From contig CARDBT010000001.1 of the NCBI GenBank assembly GCA_948957135.1, positions 1 through 64,000 on the forward strand: 64,000 nt of DNA. The letters run 5' to 3'. This stretch comes from COE1 sp910588595. Lineage in GTDB: Bacteria; Bacillota; Clostridia; Lachnospirales; Lachnospiraceae. The notes under the pieces are model-generated. The model ran no database searches. It saw nothing but the letters and a program-made list of their open reading frames with translations, and was not told where the DNA came from. The stretch's first letter is position 1. Every line of letters starts with the position of its first letter. Shown here in pieces: positions 32,435 to 40,825 of the stretch. The position numbers were made by a program, and so were the translations under genes.

Positions 32435-34279
32435 TTATTTGTCCTGCCCGGCGATTTTTTCCGCCAGCTCCTGCAGGTACATCCAGCGATCCATCTTCTC
32501 CTCGAGGAGCTGTTCCGCCGCTTCCTTATCCTTTGCAAGTGCGTTCAGTTTCACAAAATCACTGGCATGCTCTGCCATATCCGTTTCCAGTTTTTCTATT
32601 TTTTCCTCCAATGCTGTGATCTCATCCTCGATCGACTCGTACTCTTTTTGCTCCTTATAGGAGAATTTGAGTTTGTCCTGACGGTTTTTCACATTTTTGA
32701 GGTTTACGCCGGGCTTTCCTTCTGCCCGCACTGTATTTTTTTCGCCGGAAGCTCTTGCACTGCTGCCGTCTTCCTCCTGCAGCCTCACCTGATAATCCGT
32801 GAAACCGCCCTCGTACTGCCTGATCGCGCCGCCCTGAAATGCAAAGATCCGTCTCACCACCCGATCCAGAAAATAGCGGTCATGGGAAACGGCGATCACA
32901 ATGCCGTCGAAATGGTCGAGATAGTCTTCCAGGATCGTGAGTGTCTGTATATCCAGATCATTGGTGGGCTCATCGAGGATCAGCACATTGGGCGCCTCCA
33001 TCAGCACACGCAGCAGGTTCAGCCTGCGTCTCTCCCCGCCCGAAAGCTTGCCGAGCAGCCCGTACTGCTTCTCCGGCGGAAACAGAAACCTCTCGAGCAT
33101 GACGGACGCCGAGACAGAACCGTCCACCGTCTGCACATACTCTGCGGTGTTCCGAATATAATCTATGACGCGCATGTCCGGTCTCATGTACGCCAGACCT
33201 GCGCTCTCGTCGTTTTTGATCTCCTGCGCGTAGTACCCGATCCTGATCGTCTGCCCTGTGACCACCTCTCCCGCATCCGGCTGCTCCATGCCGCAGAGCA
33301 CTCTCATGAGCGTCGATTTTCCACAGCCGTTTTCCCCGATAAAACCGATCCTGTCATTTTTCAGGAAAATATAACTGAAATCGTTGATCAAGGTCTTTCC
33401 GTCATAGCCTTTTGTGATATTTCTAAGCTCCACCGTCGTCCTGCCCATGCGGGTGGAAACGCTGCTCAGCTCGAGCTGCGCATCCTGCTGCGGTCCGCTC
33501 TGCGCCGCGAGACTCTCATAGCGCTGTATATGTGCCTTCTGCTTGGTGCTCCTGGCGCGCGCGCCTCTCTTCATCCACTCGATCTCCACGCGCAGGATGC
33601 TCTGCCGTTTCCGCTCTGCGGCAAGTTCCATGTCCTCGCGCTGCGCCTTCAACTCCAGGAAACCTGTGTAGTTTGTCTGGTAGCTGTAGGTCTTCCCCTT
33701 GTCGATCTCCACGATCCGGTTCGACACACTGTCGAGAAAATACCGGTCGTGCGTCACCATGACCAGGGCTCCCCGAAAATTTTTCAGATATTCCTCGAGC
33801 CAGTCTGCCATGGTGGAATCCAGATGGTTGGTCGGCTCGTCAAGCACCAGCACATCCGCTTTTGACAGCAGTGTGCTGGCGAGCGCGATGCGCTTGCGCT
33901 GACCGCCCGACATCGTGTCGACCTTCTGTCCGTATTCACTGATACCCAGTCTCTGCAGCATCGTCCTGGCATCACTCTCCAGCGTCCATTCATTGTCATG
34001 CGCGCGGTTTCCCGCCATGACTGCCTCGAGCACTGTCGCATCCCTGTCAAAATCCGGCGTCTGGGGCAGGTACCGGATCACGATATTGTTTGCCCTTGTG
34101 ACTGTACCTTTGTCCGGCGTCTCCGTACCGATGAGTATCTTCAGCAGGGTCGTCTTTCCCGTGCCGTTGATGCCGATGATCCCCACTTTCTCCATCTCGT
34201 CGATCGTGAAGGAAGCCTCCTCAAAAAGCGGTGTGTCTGTATAGTATTTGGTGATATTTTCAGCATTGATAAGATTCAT
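32435..34279 (-). CDS. ABC-F family ATPase
   Basis: A soluble twin-ATPase protein with no membrane segments. First site: INGTGKTTLLK, MSGGQRKRIAL, LVLDEPTNHLD. Second: GENGCGKSTLM, LSGGERRRLNL, LILDEPTNDLD. A basic inter-domain linker (EWMKRGARARSTKQKA) and a C-terminal coiled coil (about residues 540-605) are present. ABC-F proteins act on the ribosome; some protect it from antibiotics, others (Uup, EttA, YdiF) tune translation. The C-terminal extension and linker resemble the Uup/YdiF branch, so I do not claim resistance. It follows greA by 12 bases. Confidence 0.92.
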   Translation of the reverse strand: MNLINAENITKYYTDTPLFEEASFTIDEMEKVGIIGINGTGKTTLLKILIGTETPDKGTVTRANNIVIRYLPQTPDFDRDATVLEAVMAGNRAHDNEWTLESDARTMLQRLGISEYGQKVDTMSGGQRKRIALASTLLSKADVLVLDEPTNHLDSTMADWLEEYLKNFRGALVMVTHDRYFLDSVSNRIVEIDKGKTYSYQTNYTGFLELKAQREDMELAAERKRQSILRVEIEWMKRGARARSTKQKAHIQRYESLAAQSGPQQDAQLELSSVSTRMGRTTVELRNITKGYDGKTLINDFSYIFLKNDRIGFIGENGCGKSTLMRVLCGMEQPDAGEVVTGQTIRIGYYAQEIKNDESAGLAYMRPDMRVIDYIRNTAEYVQTVDGSVSASVMLERFLFPPEKQYGLLGKLSGGERRRLNLLRVLMEAPNVLILDEPTNDLDIQTLTILEDYLDHFDGIVIAVSHDRYFLDRVVRRIFAFQGGAIRQYEGGFTDYQVRLQEEDGSSARASGEKNTVRAEGKPGVNLKNVKNRQDKLKFSYKEQKEYESIEDEITALEEKIEKLETDMAEHASDFVKLNALAKDKEAAEQLLEEKMDRWMYLQELAEKIAGQDK

Positions 34280-34291
34280 ATATAATACTCC

Positions 34292-34795
34292 TTAAAATTT
34301 TCTGAGCGCTATCGAATCGTCATCCGGCGTATTCTCCACAGACCTGACCACCACATCATAGCCGAAATCACTGTTCACCTGCACATGCACCGTATCACCG
34401 CACCTATGACCCGCGAGCGCTTTCCCGATCGGAGAATCAATGCTGATGAGTCCCTGCAGCGGATTGTTCCGCACAGTAGTCACCATGCGGTACGTCTCGA
34501 TCGTACCGTCCTCCACAAACTCGACCTCCACGGTCTTGTTCAACCCGATCTCATCCTCCCCGGCGTCGTCCTCTATGATCTGTGCTGTCCTGATCATACG
34601 CTCCAGATAACGGATGCGGCTCTCATTCTGGTTCTTGTATTTCTTTGCTGCATAGTACTCGAAATTCTCACTCAGATCCCCCTGCGCGCGCGCCTCCTTC
34701 ACCGCCTCTAACGCCTCCTTGCGCACCACGAGCTTTCTGTGCTCGATCTCCTCCTCCATCTTCCTGATATCATTTCTTGTCAGTTTGTCATTCAT
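34292..34795 (-). CDS. greA: Transcript cleavage factor GreA/GreB family
   Basis: The N-terminal coiled coil, including GDLSENFEYYAAKKYK with its acidic Asp-Leu-Ser-Glu-Asn tip, and the C-terminal domain (YRMVTTVRNNPLQGLISIDSP, KALAGHRCGDTV) are those of GreA. It rescues backtracked RNA polymerase by stimulating RNA cleavage. Translation should start at the ATG eight bases after GAGGAG (MNDKLTRND), not at the earlier GTG or ATG, which touch the ribosome site. The gene lies between focA and the ABC-F gene. Confidence 0.93.
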   Translation of the reverse strand: MNDKLTRNDIRKMEEEIEHRKLVVRKEALEAVKEARAQGDLSENFEYYAAKKYKNQNESRIRYLERMIRTAQIIEDDAGEDEIGLNKTVEVEFVEDGTIETYRMVTTVRNNPLQGLISIDSPIGKALAGHRCGDTVHVQVNSDFGYDVVVRSVENTPDDDSIALRKF

Positions 34796-34993
34796 TCTCA
34801 TCACTCCTCAAATAATTTTGCCGGTCTGCCTCTGTGCAGAACAAATCGAGCAGGTATCTCCCTGCCCGACTGTCGTGTTTCCGATCGCTGATTTCCGATT
34901 TAAGTCTACTGTTTATTCCTGATTCTTGATTTCCAAATTCCGATTCTCAGTCTTTCACCGCACACAGGATCCCTTGTCCTGCTGCCGCTCTCG

Positions 34994-35845
34994 CTACTTC
35001 GTCTTATTGACCAATTTGCTCTTGTGGATCGCATACAGCGGGAGTGCGATAAATACCATACCGCCGAGGATATTGCCGATCGTGACCGGTATCAGATTGG
35101 ACACAAAGCCGCCGATATTCAGGTCTGCAGCGATCTGTTCCGCCGTGATGCCATACAGCTCCTGCGCCTTTGCCACATATGTACTGTCTGTGCCCGCGAT
35201 GATGCCCGCCGGAATATAGAACATATTCGCCACACAGTGCTCCCAGCCGCCGATGACAAACGCAGCGATCGGGAAGAAGATCGCCCAGACCTTGCCTGCG
35301 ATGTCTTTTGCCGCAGTTGCCATCAGCACTGCCATGCACACGAGGATATTGCAGAGGATCCCTGAGCAGACCGCCTTAAACGGCGTGATCGTCGCCTTTC
35401 CGTAGGCTACCTTGATCGTGAAAGCACCCAGCGCTCCACCCGTGTAATCCAGCAGTCCGCTGAAATATACCAGCGACGCGATCAGAACTGCGCCGATCAT
35501 ATTGCTGAAAAACACAAGAACAAGCGTTTTGATCATCGCAAACGCATTAAATCGCCTGTCAACTACCCCTGCGATCATCAGACAATCTCCTGTAAAGAGT
35601 TCCCCTCCGACAAACACGATCATCATGAGGCCTACCGGGAAGATACAGCCCGCAAGCGTTTTGGATAATCCCTGATTGGCAATGTTGTGCACTGCCGCGT
35701 TGCTCGACGCGCCGCCAAATGCGATAAAAGCACCTGCCATGATGCCCAGCAGTATGCACTTCAATATCGGGAGTTTTGCCTTTCCCTCCCCTGCCTTCAT
35801 ATTTGCTTCCAGCACCTGCGCTGGAGAATTAAATGCATTGTCCAT
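34994..35845 (-). CDS. Formate/nitrite transporter (FNT) family channel
   Basis: The 283-residue protein has six membrane helices and the FNT signatures GGASSNAAVHN and GGELFTGDCLM. It moves formate, nitrite or hydrosulfide as a pentamer. In a fermenting anaerobe formate export is the likeliest job, but the sequence cannot discriminate between substrates and no pyruvate formate-lyase gene is nearby. The ATG follows AGGAG at nine bases. It is 51 bases downstream of lepA. The following 190 bases up to greA have no clear gene or strong terminator; they contain a weak hairpin (GCAGG/CCTGC). Confidence 0.9.
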   Translation of the reverse strand: MDNAFNSPAQVLEANMKAGEGKAKLPILKCILLGIMAGAFIAFGGASSNAAVHNIANQGLSKTLAGCIFPVGLMMIVFVGGELFTGDCLMIAGVVDRRFNAFAMIKTLVLVFFSNMIGAVLIASLVYFSGLLDYTGGALGAFTIKVAYGKATITPFKAVCSGILCNILVCMAVLMATAAKDIAGKVWAIFFPIAAFVIGGWEHCVANMFYIPAGIIAGTDSTYVAKAQELYGITAEQIAADLNIGGFVSNLIPVTIGNILGGMVFIALPLYAIHKSKLVNKTK

Positions 35846-35896
35846 CTCTCTGTACTCCTTTCCTTTTTCTGAAGAGTCTAAAAATACGCTAATATC

Positions 35897-37714
35897 CTAC
35901 TTCGAATCATCCAGTTTCAACACTGACATAAACGCTTTCTGCGGTATCTCCACACTGCCCACCTGACGCATTCGTTTCTTTCCTTCTTTCTGCTTTTCAA
36001 GCAGCTTTTTCTTCCGCGTGATATCTCCGCCATAGCATTTGGCAAGAACATCTTTTCGCATGGCCTTCACCGTCTCACGCGCGATGATCTTGCCTCCCAC
36101 AGCCGCCTGTATCGGGATCTCAAAAAGATGTCTTGGTATCTCGTCTTTCAATTTTTCGCACATGCGCCTGCCTCTGTTATATGCGGACTCTTTGTGTACT
36201 ATAAAAGACAGTGCGTCCACTTCCTCCTTATTGATCAGAATGTCAAGCTTGACAAGCTCAGACTGTTCATAACCCTTGATGTCATAGTCAAATGAAGCGT
36301 ACCCTCTCGATCGCGACTTGAGCGCATCGAAGAAATCATAGATGATCTCATTCAATGGCAGATCGTATTTTAACAATGCGCGCGTTTCCTCCACATAGTC
36401 CATGCCGAGATAGCGCCCACGCCTCTCCTGGCAAAGCTCCATAATGGAACCGATAAACTCCGTTGTCACCATGATCTCGGCACTCACGATCGGCTCCTCC
36501 ATATAGTCGATCTCCGACGGATCCGGCAGATTGGATGGATTGGTCAGTTCGACGATATCGCCGTTTGTCTTGTGGACCTTGTAGACTACGCCCGGCGCTG
36601 TCGTCACCAGATCCAGATTGTACTCACGCTCCAGCCGCTCCTGAATGATCTCGAGATGCAGCAGTCCCAAAAAACCACATCGAAAACCAAATCCTAACGC
36701 CACGGAAGTCTCCGGTTCATAGAAAAGCGACGCGTCATTTAACTGCAGCTTTTCCAGCGCATCTCTCAGATCCGGGTACTTTGCACCATCTGCAGGGTAA
36801 AGTCCACAGTAGACCATGGACTGCACTTTCTTATATCCCGGAAGCGGCTCCGCACAAGGGTTCTCCGCATCTGTGACAGTATCCCCGACCGCTGTGTCCT
36901 TTACATTTTTGATGGACGCTGTCAGATAACCAACCATTCCGGCTGACAATCCATCACAGGGAATAAACTGCCCCGCCCCGAAATATCCAACTTCCACCAC
37001 ATCAAACGCCGCCCCGCTCGCCATCATCTTTATCTTCGTTCCCTTGGAAACGTTCCCTTCCATAATGCGGCAGAACACAATGACACCTTTGTAAGGATCG
37101 TAGACCGAGTCAAAGATCAGCGCCTGCAGCGGGTTGTCCGCACTGCCGCCGGGCGCTGGGATCTTTTGGATGACCGCCTCTAGGACCTCCTCGATACCGA
37201 CGCCGTTTTTTGCCGAGATCAGCGGCGCATCCTGCGCCTCAATGCCGATGACATCCTCGATCTCATTCTTCACCCAGTCAGGACGCGCACTCGGAAGATC
37301 GATCTTGTTGATCACCGGAAAAACGTCAAGATCATGGTCAAGCGCCAGATACACGTTGGCAAGTGTCTGCGCCTCGATCCCCTGCGCCGCATCTACCACC
37401 AGGATCGCCCCGTCACAGGCAGCCAGCGCACGGCTTACTTCATAGTTAAAATCAACGTGTCCCGGCGTATCGATCAAGTTCAAAATATATTCATTCCCGT
37501 CCTGTGCCTTATATACGGTGCGGACAGTCTGCGCCTTGATCGTGATCCCTCTCTCCCGCTCCAGTTCCATATTGTCAAGGATCTGATCCTGCATCTCACG
37601 GCTCGTCAAAAGTCCCGTCTTCTCTATGATCCTGTCTGCCAGTGTGGACTTACCGTGATCGATATGCGCCACAATGCAAAAATTACGAATTCTACTCTGA
37701 TCAAAATTTGACAT
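35897..37714 (-). CDS. lepA: Elongation factor 4 (LepA)
   Basis: A translational GTPase of 605 residues. The G motifs are AHIDHGKSTLADR, DTPGHVDF and NKIDLPSA, and the C-terminal LepA-specific domain is complete (FDYDIKGYEQSELVKLDI, then AKCYGGDITRKKKLLEKQKE). It back-translocates or remodels stalled ribosomes under stress. Its ribosome site AGGAG lies in the last codons of potD, two bases before its ATG, so it is probably read through from the pot operon, an unusual pairing of polyamine uptake with translation. Confidence 0.96.
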   Translation of the reverse strand: MSNFDQSRIRNFCIVAHIDHGKSTLADRIIEKTGLLTSREMQDQILDNMELERERGITIKAQTVRTVYKAQDGNEYILNLIDTPGHVDFNYEVSRALAACDGAILVVDAAQGIEAQTLANVYLALDHDLDVFPVINKIDLPSARPDWVKNEIEDVIGIEAQDAPLISAKNGVGIEEVLEAVIQKIPAPGGSADNPLQALIFDSVYDPYKGVIVFCRIMEGNVSKGTKIKMMASGAAFDVVEVGYFGAGQFIPCDGLSAGMVGYLTASIKNVKDTAVGDTVTDAENPCAEPLPGYKKVQSMVYCGLYPADGAKYPDLRDALEKLQLNDASLFYEPETSVALGFGFRCGFLGLLHLEIIQERLEREYNLDLVTTAPGVVYKVHKTNGDIVELTNPSNLPDPSEIDYMEEPIVSAEIMVTTEFIGSIMELCQERRGRYLGMDYVEETRALLKYDLPLNEIIYDFFDALKSRSRGYASFDYDIKGYEQSELVKLDILINKEEVDALSFIVHKESAYNRGRRMCEKLKDEIPRHLFEIPIQAAVGGKIIARETVKAMRKDVLAKCYGGDITRKKKLLEKQKEGKKRMRQVGSVEIPQKAFMSVLKLDDSK

Positions 37715-37716
37715 AA

Positions 37717-39237
37717 CTATCTCCTCTTACTCCTTCCGTACCCCAGCCACACCAGCACAAGCAGTCCTGCAAGCAGCGCCATCCAGACACCTGTCGGTAC
37801 ATCGGCAATATCAAAACACCTGACATTGATCCACATCTGATTGATCGCCTTGTTCGCGTCCGTATCAAAATACCGCATGACCGCAGTCCTGTCCATGACA
37901 TCCTGCGGCGGGTACTGACTGTAGAGCTGTCTGCCCATCTGGCTGCCCGTCGACTGCAGGATATAGTCTTCATCGCTGTTATCTCCGCTAAAGAAATACC
38001 CCAGAGGATATTCCATGATATCCTCATCCTCCCCGCCGGCGCCATAACACCAGTCTATATACTCATATATGGTATTGTCCTCTTTATTGCCTGCGATCGA
38101 GGAAGTATACCCGATATAATACATATTCCTGACAGCATTATCGGTCCTTGATAGAAAATTAACAAACGCCTCCGCCGCATGTTGTTTGTCTTCACTGTCA
38201 TCAATGCCGCTCTTCAACATGACCCAGCCATCAAACCAGAGGTTGGTGCTCTCCCTCGGCACTGCAAATTTCAGCTCAAAATCATCCTCATCCGCCTGGT
38301 CCATGGCATAGACCGCATCGCCTGACCACTGATAATTTGCCACGATCTTGCCCGTTATCATATCCGCTTTCCCGCTGTCTGTCTCAAGGGAATACACATT
38401 GTCCATCAGGTCATCTAGAAGCTCCTGCGCCTGCCCGATCGTCTCCGGGCTCACATCATTCATCAGGTCCGTCAACCGGTCATGATAATCCGTCGACTGG
38501 ATAAAATCCTCATCTGTCAGCACATCCGCCTTCAGGATCCCAAGCGCTGCAAAATAAGAATCACGCACATTATCTTTCAAAGTGATCTGTCTGTTGAACT
38601 TCGGATTGCCAAAGATCTCCCACGTCGATGCTTCCTCCTCCGTCACAAGCTCTGGATTGTACAAAATTCCCGTAATCCCCCACATATATCCAGCCGCATA
38701 CGTACTCCAGCGCTCCCCGCCGATCTCATTGTCCTCCAAAGTCTTTTGGATGAAAGGCGACACATTGTTGATATAAAAGTTATTGGTATCATTCATATCA
38801 TAAAATCCATCTGAGTATGGCAGAAGTTTGTCCTCCGCTATCAGTTTCATGATCATGTACTCCGAAGGACACACCAGATCATAAGTATCACCCATATTTA
38901 ACTGATTGTAGAGGTCCTCATTTGTTCCAAAACAAGAGTATTCTACCCGCACCTCCCTGCCATAAGTCTCTCTGTACCAATCCTCAAACTCCTCATAAAG
39001 CGGTCTTTCCCCATAGATCACAACGCCGTTATCAAGCGTGATCACCTCATCTTCATCCCATTCGCCGAGGTCAATATACTCCTCCCAGTTGCACACGCGC
39101 AGCGTGACAGGTTCCTCGCCCGCGCATACCGTCCCGCTGCAAACGTACCACGCCGCAAACGTACCAAACACAGCAAGTGCCGCACTGTTACCTGTCTTTG
39201 CCATTTTCCGCACCCGCCCCTTTTTCATTTTTGTCAT
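37717..39237 (-). CDS. potD: Spermidine/putrescine-binding protein with C-terminal membrane anchor
   Basis: The periplasmic-binding fold of PotD is clear: TLRVCNWEEYI at the start, TYDLVCPSEYMIMKL, YFLNF-like YAAGYMWGITGILYNP. A signal peptide is present (basic MTKMKKGRVRKM followed by a hydrophobic stretch) but it lacks a lipobox. Instead the protein ends in a membrane segment (GVWMALLAGLLVLVWLGY) followed by GRSKRR, i.e. C-terminal anchoring with a positive stop on the cytoplasmic side. The N-terminal start is uncertain: I choose ATG after GTGGGA (39237); later in-frame ATG codons exist. It overlaps potC by about 50 bases. Confidence 0.9.
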   Translation of the reverse strand: MTKMKKGRVRKMAKTGNSAALAVFGTFAAWYVCSGTVCAGEEPVTLRVCNWEEYIDLGEWDEDEVITLDNGVVIYGERPLYEEFEDWYRETYGREVRVEYSCFGTNEDLYNQLNMGDTYDLVCPSEYMIMKLIAEDKLLPYSDGFYDMNDTNNFYINNVSPFIQKTLEDNEIGGERWSTYAAGYMWGITGILYNPELVTEEEASTWEIFGNPKFNRQITLKDNVRDSYFAALGILKADVLTDEDFIQSTDYHDRLTDLMNDVSPETIGQAQELLDDLMDNVYSLETDSGKADMITGKIVANYQWSGDAVYAMDQADEDDFELKFAVPRESTNLWFDGWVMLKSGIDDSEDKQHAAEAFVNFLSRTDNAVRNMYYIGYTSSIAGNKEDNTIYEYIDWCYGAGGEDEDIMEYPLGYFFSGDNSDEDYILQSTGSQMGRQLYSQYPPQDVMDRTAVMRYFDTDANKAINQMWINVRCFDIADVPTGVWMALLAGLLVLVWLGYGRSKRR

Positions 39238-40012
39238 CTTTATTCCCACTCATATTCATAATCATTACCATCAGCACAACCACTACAAATATGATCGTGG
39301 AAAGCGCCCAAAGTGCTGTCTTGATCTCTGTCTGGGATCCCCTTGTTGCATTTACCACATATGTGCTGATCGTGTCAAAAGTTGCAGGCTTGGTATAGCT
39401 GGTGATGAAATAGTCATCCAGAGACAGCGTGACTGCCAGCGCAAAACCAGAGACAACACCTGGAAAAATCTGGGGAAACACTACACGCCTCAACGCCATC
39501 GCCGGAGAGGCCCCCAGATCAAGCGCAGCCTCATACAGACTGTTATCCATCTGCTTGAGCTTTGGCACGACAGACAAGTACACAAAAGGCGCCTCCAGCA
39601 CCACATGTCCGATCAGCAGTGAAATAAAACTGCCCTTGTCCACGCCGCACACTCCGATCAGTAGAATACACAATGAAAACGCTGTCACCACCTCGGCGTT
39701 CACGACAGGCACCTGGTTGAGTGCCCCCACTATGGCATTTCCGATCCGTCCTGAATAAAAGACACCCACAGCGCCAAAAGTACCAAGGATCGTTGAGACG
39801 AAAGCCGAACCGATCGCCAGAACAAGCGTTCCAAAAATCATTGCTCTCAGATCAGGTTTGGTAAACAATGTCTCGTAGTTTTTCAGCGAAAAACCATGTA
39901 TTGCCCCAATATTTGCAGAGTCTGTAAAACTGTACACCGCCAGTACAAAGATCGGCATATACAGCAGTATCACCATCAATACCAGAAATGCCCTGCTGAC
40001 CACCTTTTTCAT
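39188..40012 (-). CDS. potC: Spermidine/putrescine ABC permease PotC
   Basis: Six membrane helices and the ABC permease loop LYEAALDLGASPAMALRRVV identify a polyamine-type permease. It would pair with PotB in a PotABCD importer. The ATG overlaps the potB stop by one base (TGATG arrangement), so translation is coupled. The C-terminal cytoplasmic tail is highly charged (NKDDKNEKGAGAENGKDR) and overlaps the start of potD. Confidence 0.93.
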   Translation of the reverse strand: MKKVVSRAFLVLMVILLYMPIFVLAVYSFTDSANIGAIHGFSLKNYETLFTKPDLRAMIFGTLVLAIGSAFVSTILGTFGAVGVFYSGRIGNAIVGALNQVPVVNAEVVTAFSLCILLIGVCGVDKGSFISLLIGHVVLEAPFVYLSVVPKLKQMDNSLYEAALDLGASPAMALRRVVFPQIFPGVVSGFALAVTLSLDDYFITSYTKPATFDTISTYVVNATRGSQTEIKTALWALSTIIFVVVVLMVMIMNMSGNKDDKNEKGAGAENGKDR

Positions 40013-40815
40013 CACCCGAGCACACCTCCCCTGCTGCTGCCTGCATCCTGATCTGCATAGCGGTTCGTAAACAGCGTAAACACCAAAATGATCACCAACA
40101 GGATCAATGCGATCATCGAACCATTATGCCAGTCATAGGCACTGAAATACGCTCCGATCAGACTTCCCATGATATAAGTGCTGTTGTAGAGCATGTCGAG
40201 CACAACATAGTTCGTCATGGACGGCAAAAACACCATCACAATGCCGCTTATAATCCCCGGCACAGACAGCGGAAGCGTCACTTTCAGGAAAATCCGTACC
40301 GTGTCTGCCCCAAGATCTGCCGCCGCCTCCAGAAGACTTCCGTCGAGCTTTAACAAAGTCGTATAAATAGGCAGGATCATAAATGGCAGAAAATCGTACG
40401 TCATTCCGATCAGCGTGTTGAAGAACGGATGGTAAGCGAGATTTCCCTCCACCATGGTAAGGATCTCTTTCAGCGCTGTGATCCTAAGTGTAAAATTGAT
40501 CCACATGGGCATGACAAAGATCATGAGTACCACAGATTTATGTTTCATATCACTCCGTGCCAGGATATACGCTATCGGATATGCCAGCATCAGACAGGAA
40601 CATGTCGTGGCGACCGCGATCCCCAGACTGTAGGCAAGCGTTCCGATCGTATTGGAGCTGGAAAAAAATCCAACCAGATTTTCCAGCGAAAACTGTCCTT
40701 CCCCGTTTGTAAATGCATAATATATGATAACGATCAGAGGCGCCAGCACAAAACATACCAGAAAAAGACCATACGGAATGCACAGCTGTGATCTCTGAAA
40801 ACGAAATTTGTCCAT
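40012..40815 (-). CDS. potB: Spermidine/putrescine ABC permease PotB
   Basis: Another six-helix permease with the loop LLEAAADLGADTVRIFLKV. Translation probably starts at MDKFRFQ, directly after GGAGGAGAGG; an upstream in-frame start would overlap potA by 16 bases and has no better ribosome site. It is cotranscribed with potA upstream and potC downstream. Confidence 0.93.
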   Translation of the reverse strand: MDKFRFQRSQLCIPYGLFLVCFVLAPLIVIIYYAFTNGEGQFSLENLVGFFSSSNTIGTLAYSLGIAVATTCSCLMLAYPIAYILARSDMKHKSVVLMIFVMPMWINFTLRITALKEILTMVEGNLAYHPFFNTLIGMTYDFLPFMILPIYTTLLKLDGSLLEAAADLGADTVRIFLKVTLPLSVPGIISGIVMVFLPSMTNYVVLDMLYNSTYIMGSLIGAYFSAYDWHNGSMIALILLVIILVFTLFTNRYADQDAGSSRGGVLG

Positions 40816-40825
40816 CCTCTCCTCC

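Noticed and set aside
32369..33865. A 498-codon plus-strand open frame
   Set aside because: Antisense shadow of the ABC-F gene, which has both ATPase sites intact; no ribosome site.
32435..34279. Calling the ABC-F protein an antibiotic-resistance factor
   Set aside because: The linker and C-terminal coiled coil look like housekeeping members; no resistance context or leader peptide seen.
34805..34993. A terminator or regulatory RNA between focA and greA
   Set aside because: Only a weak GCAGG/CCTGC hairpin and low-complexity repeats of the kind GATTTCC; not convincing.
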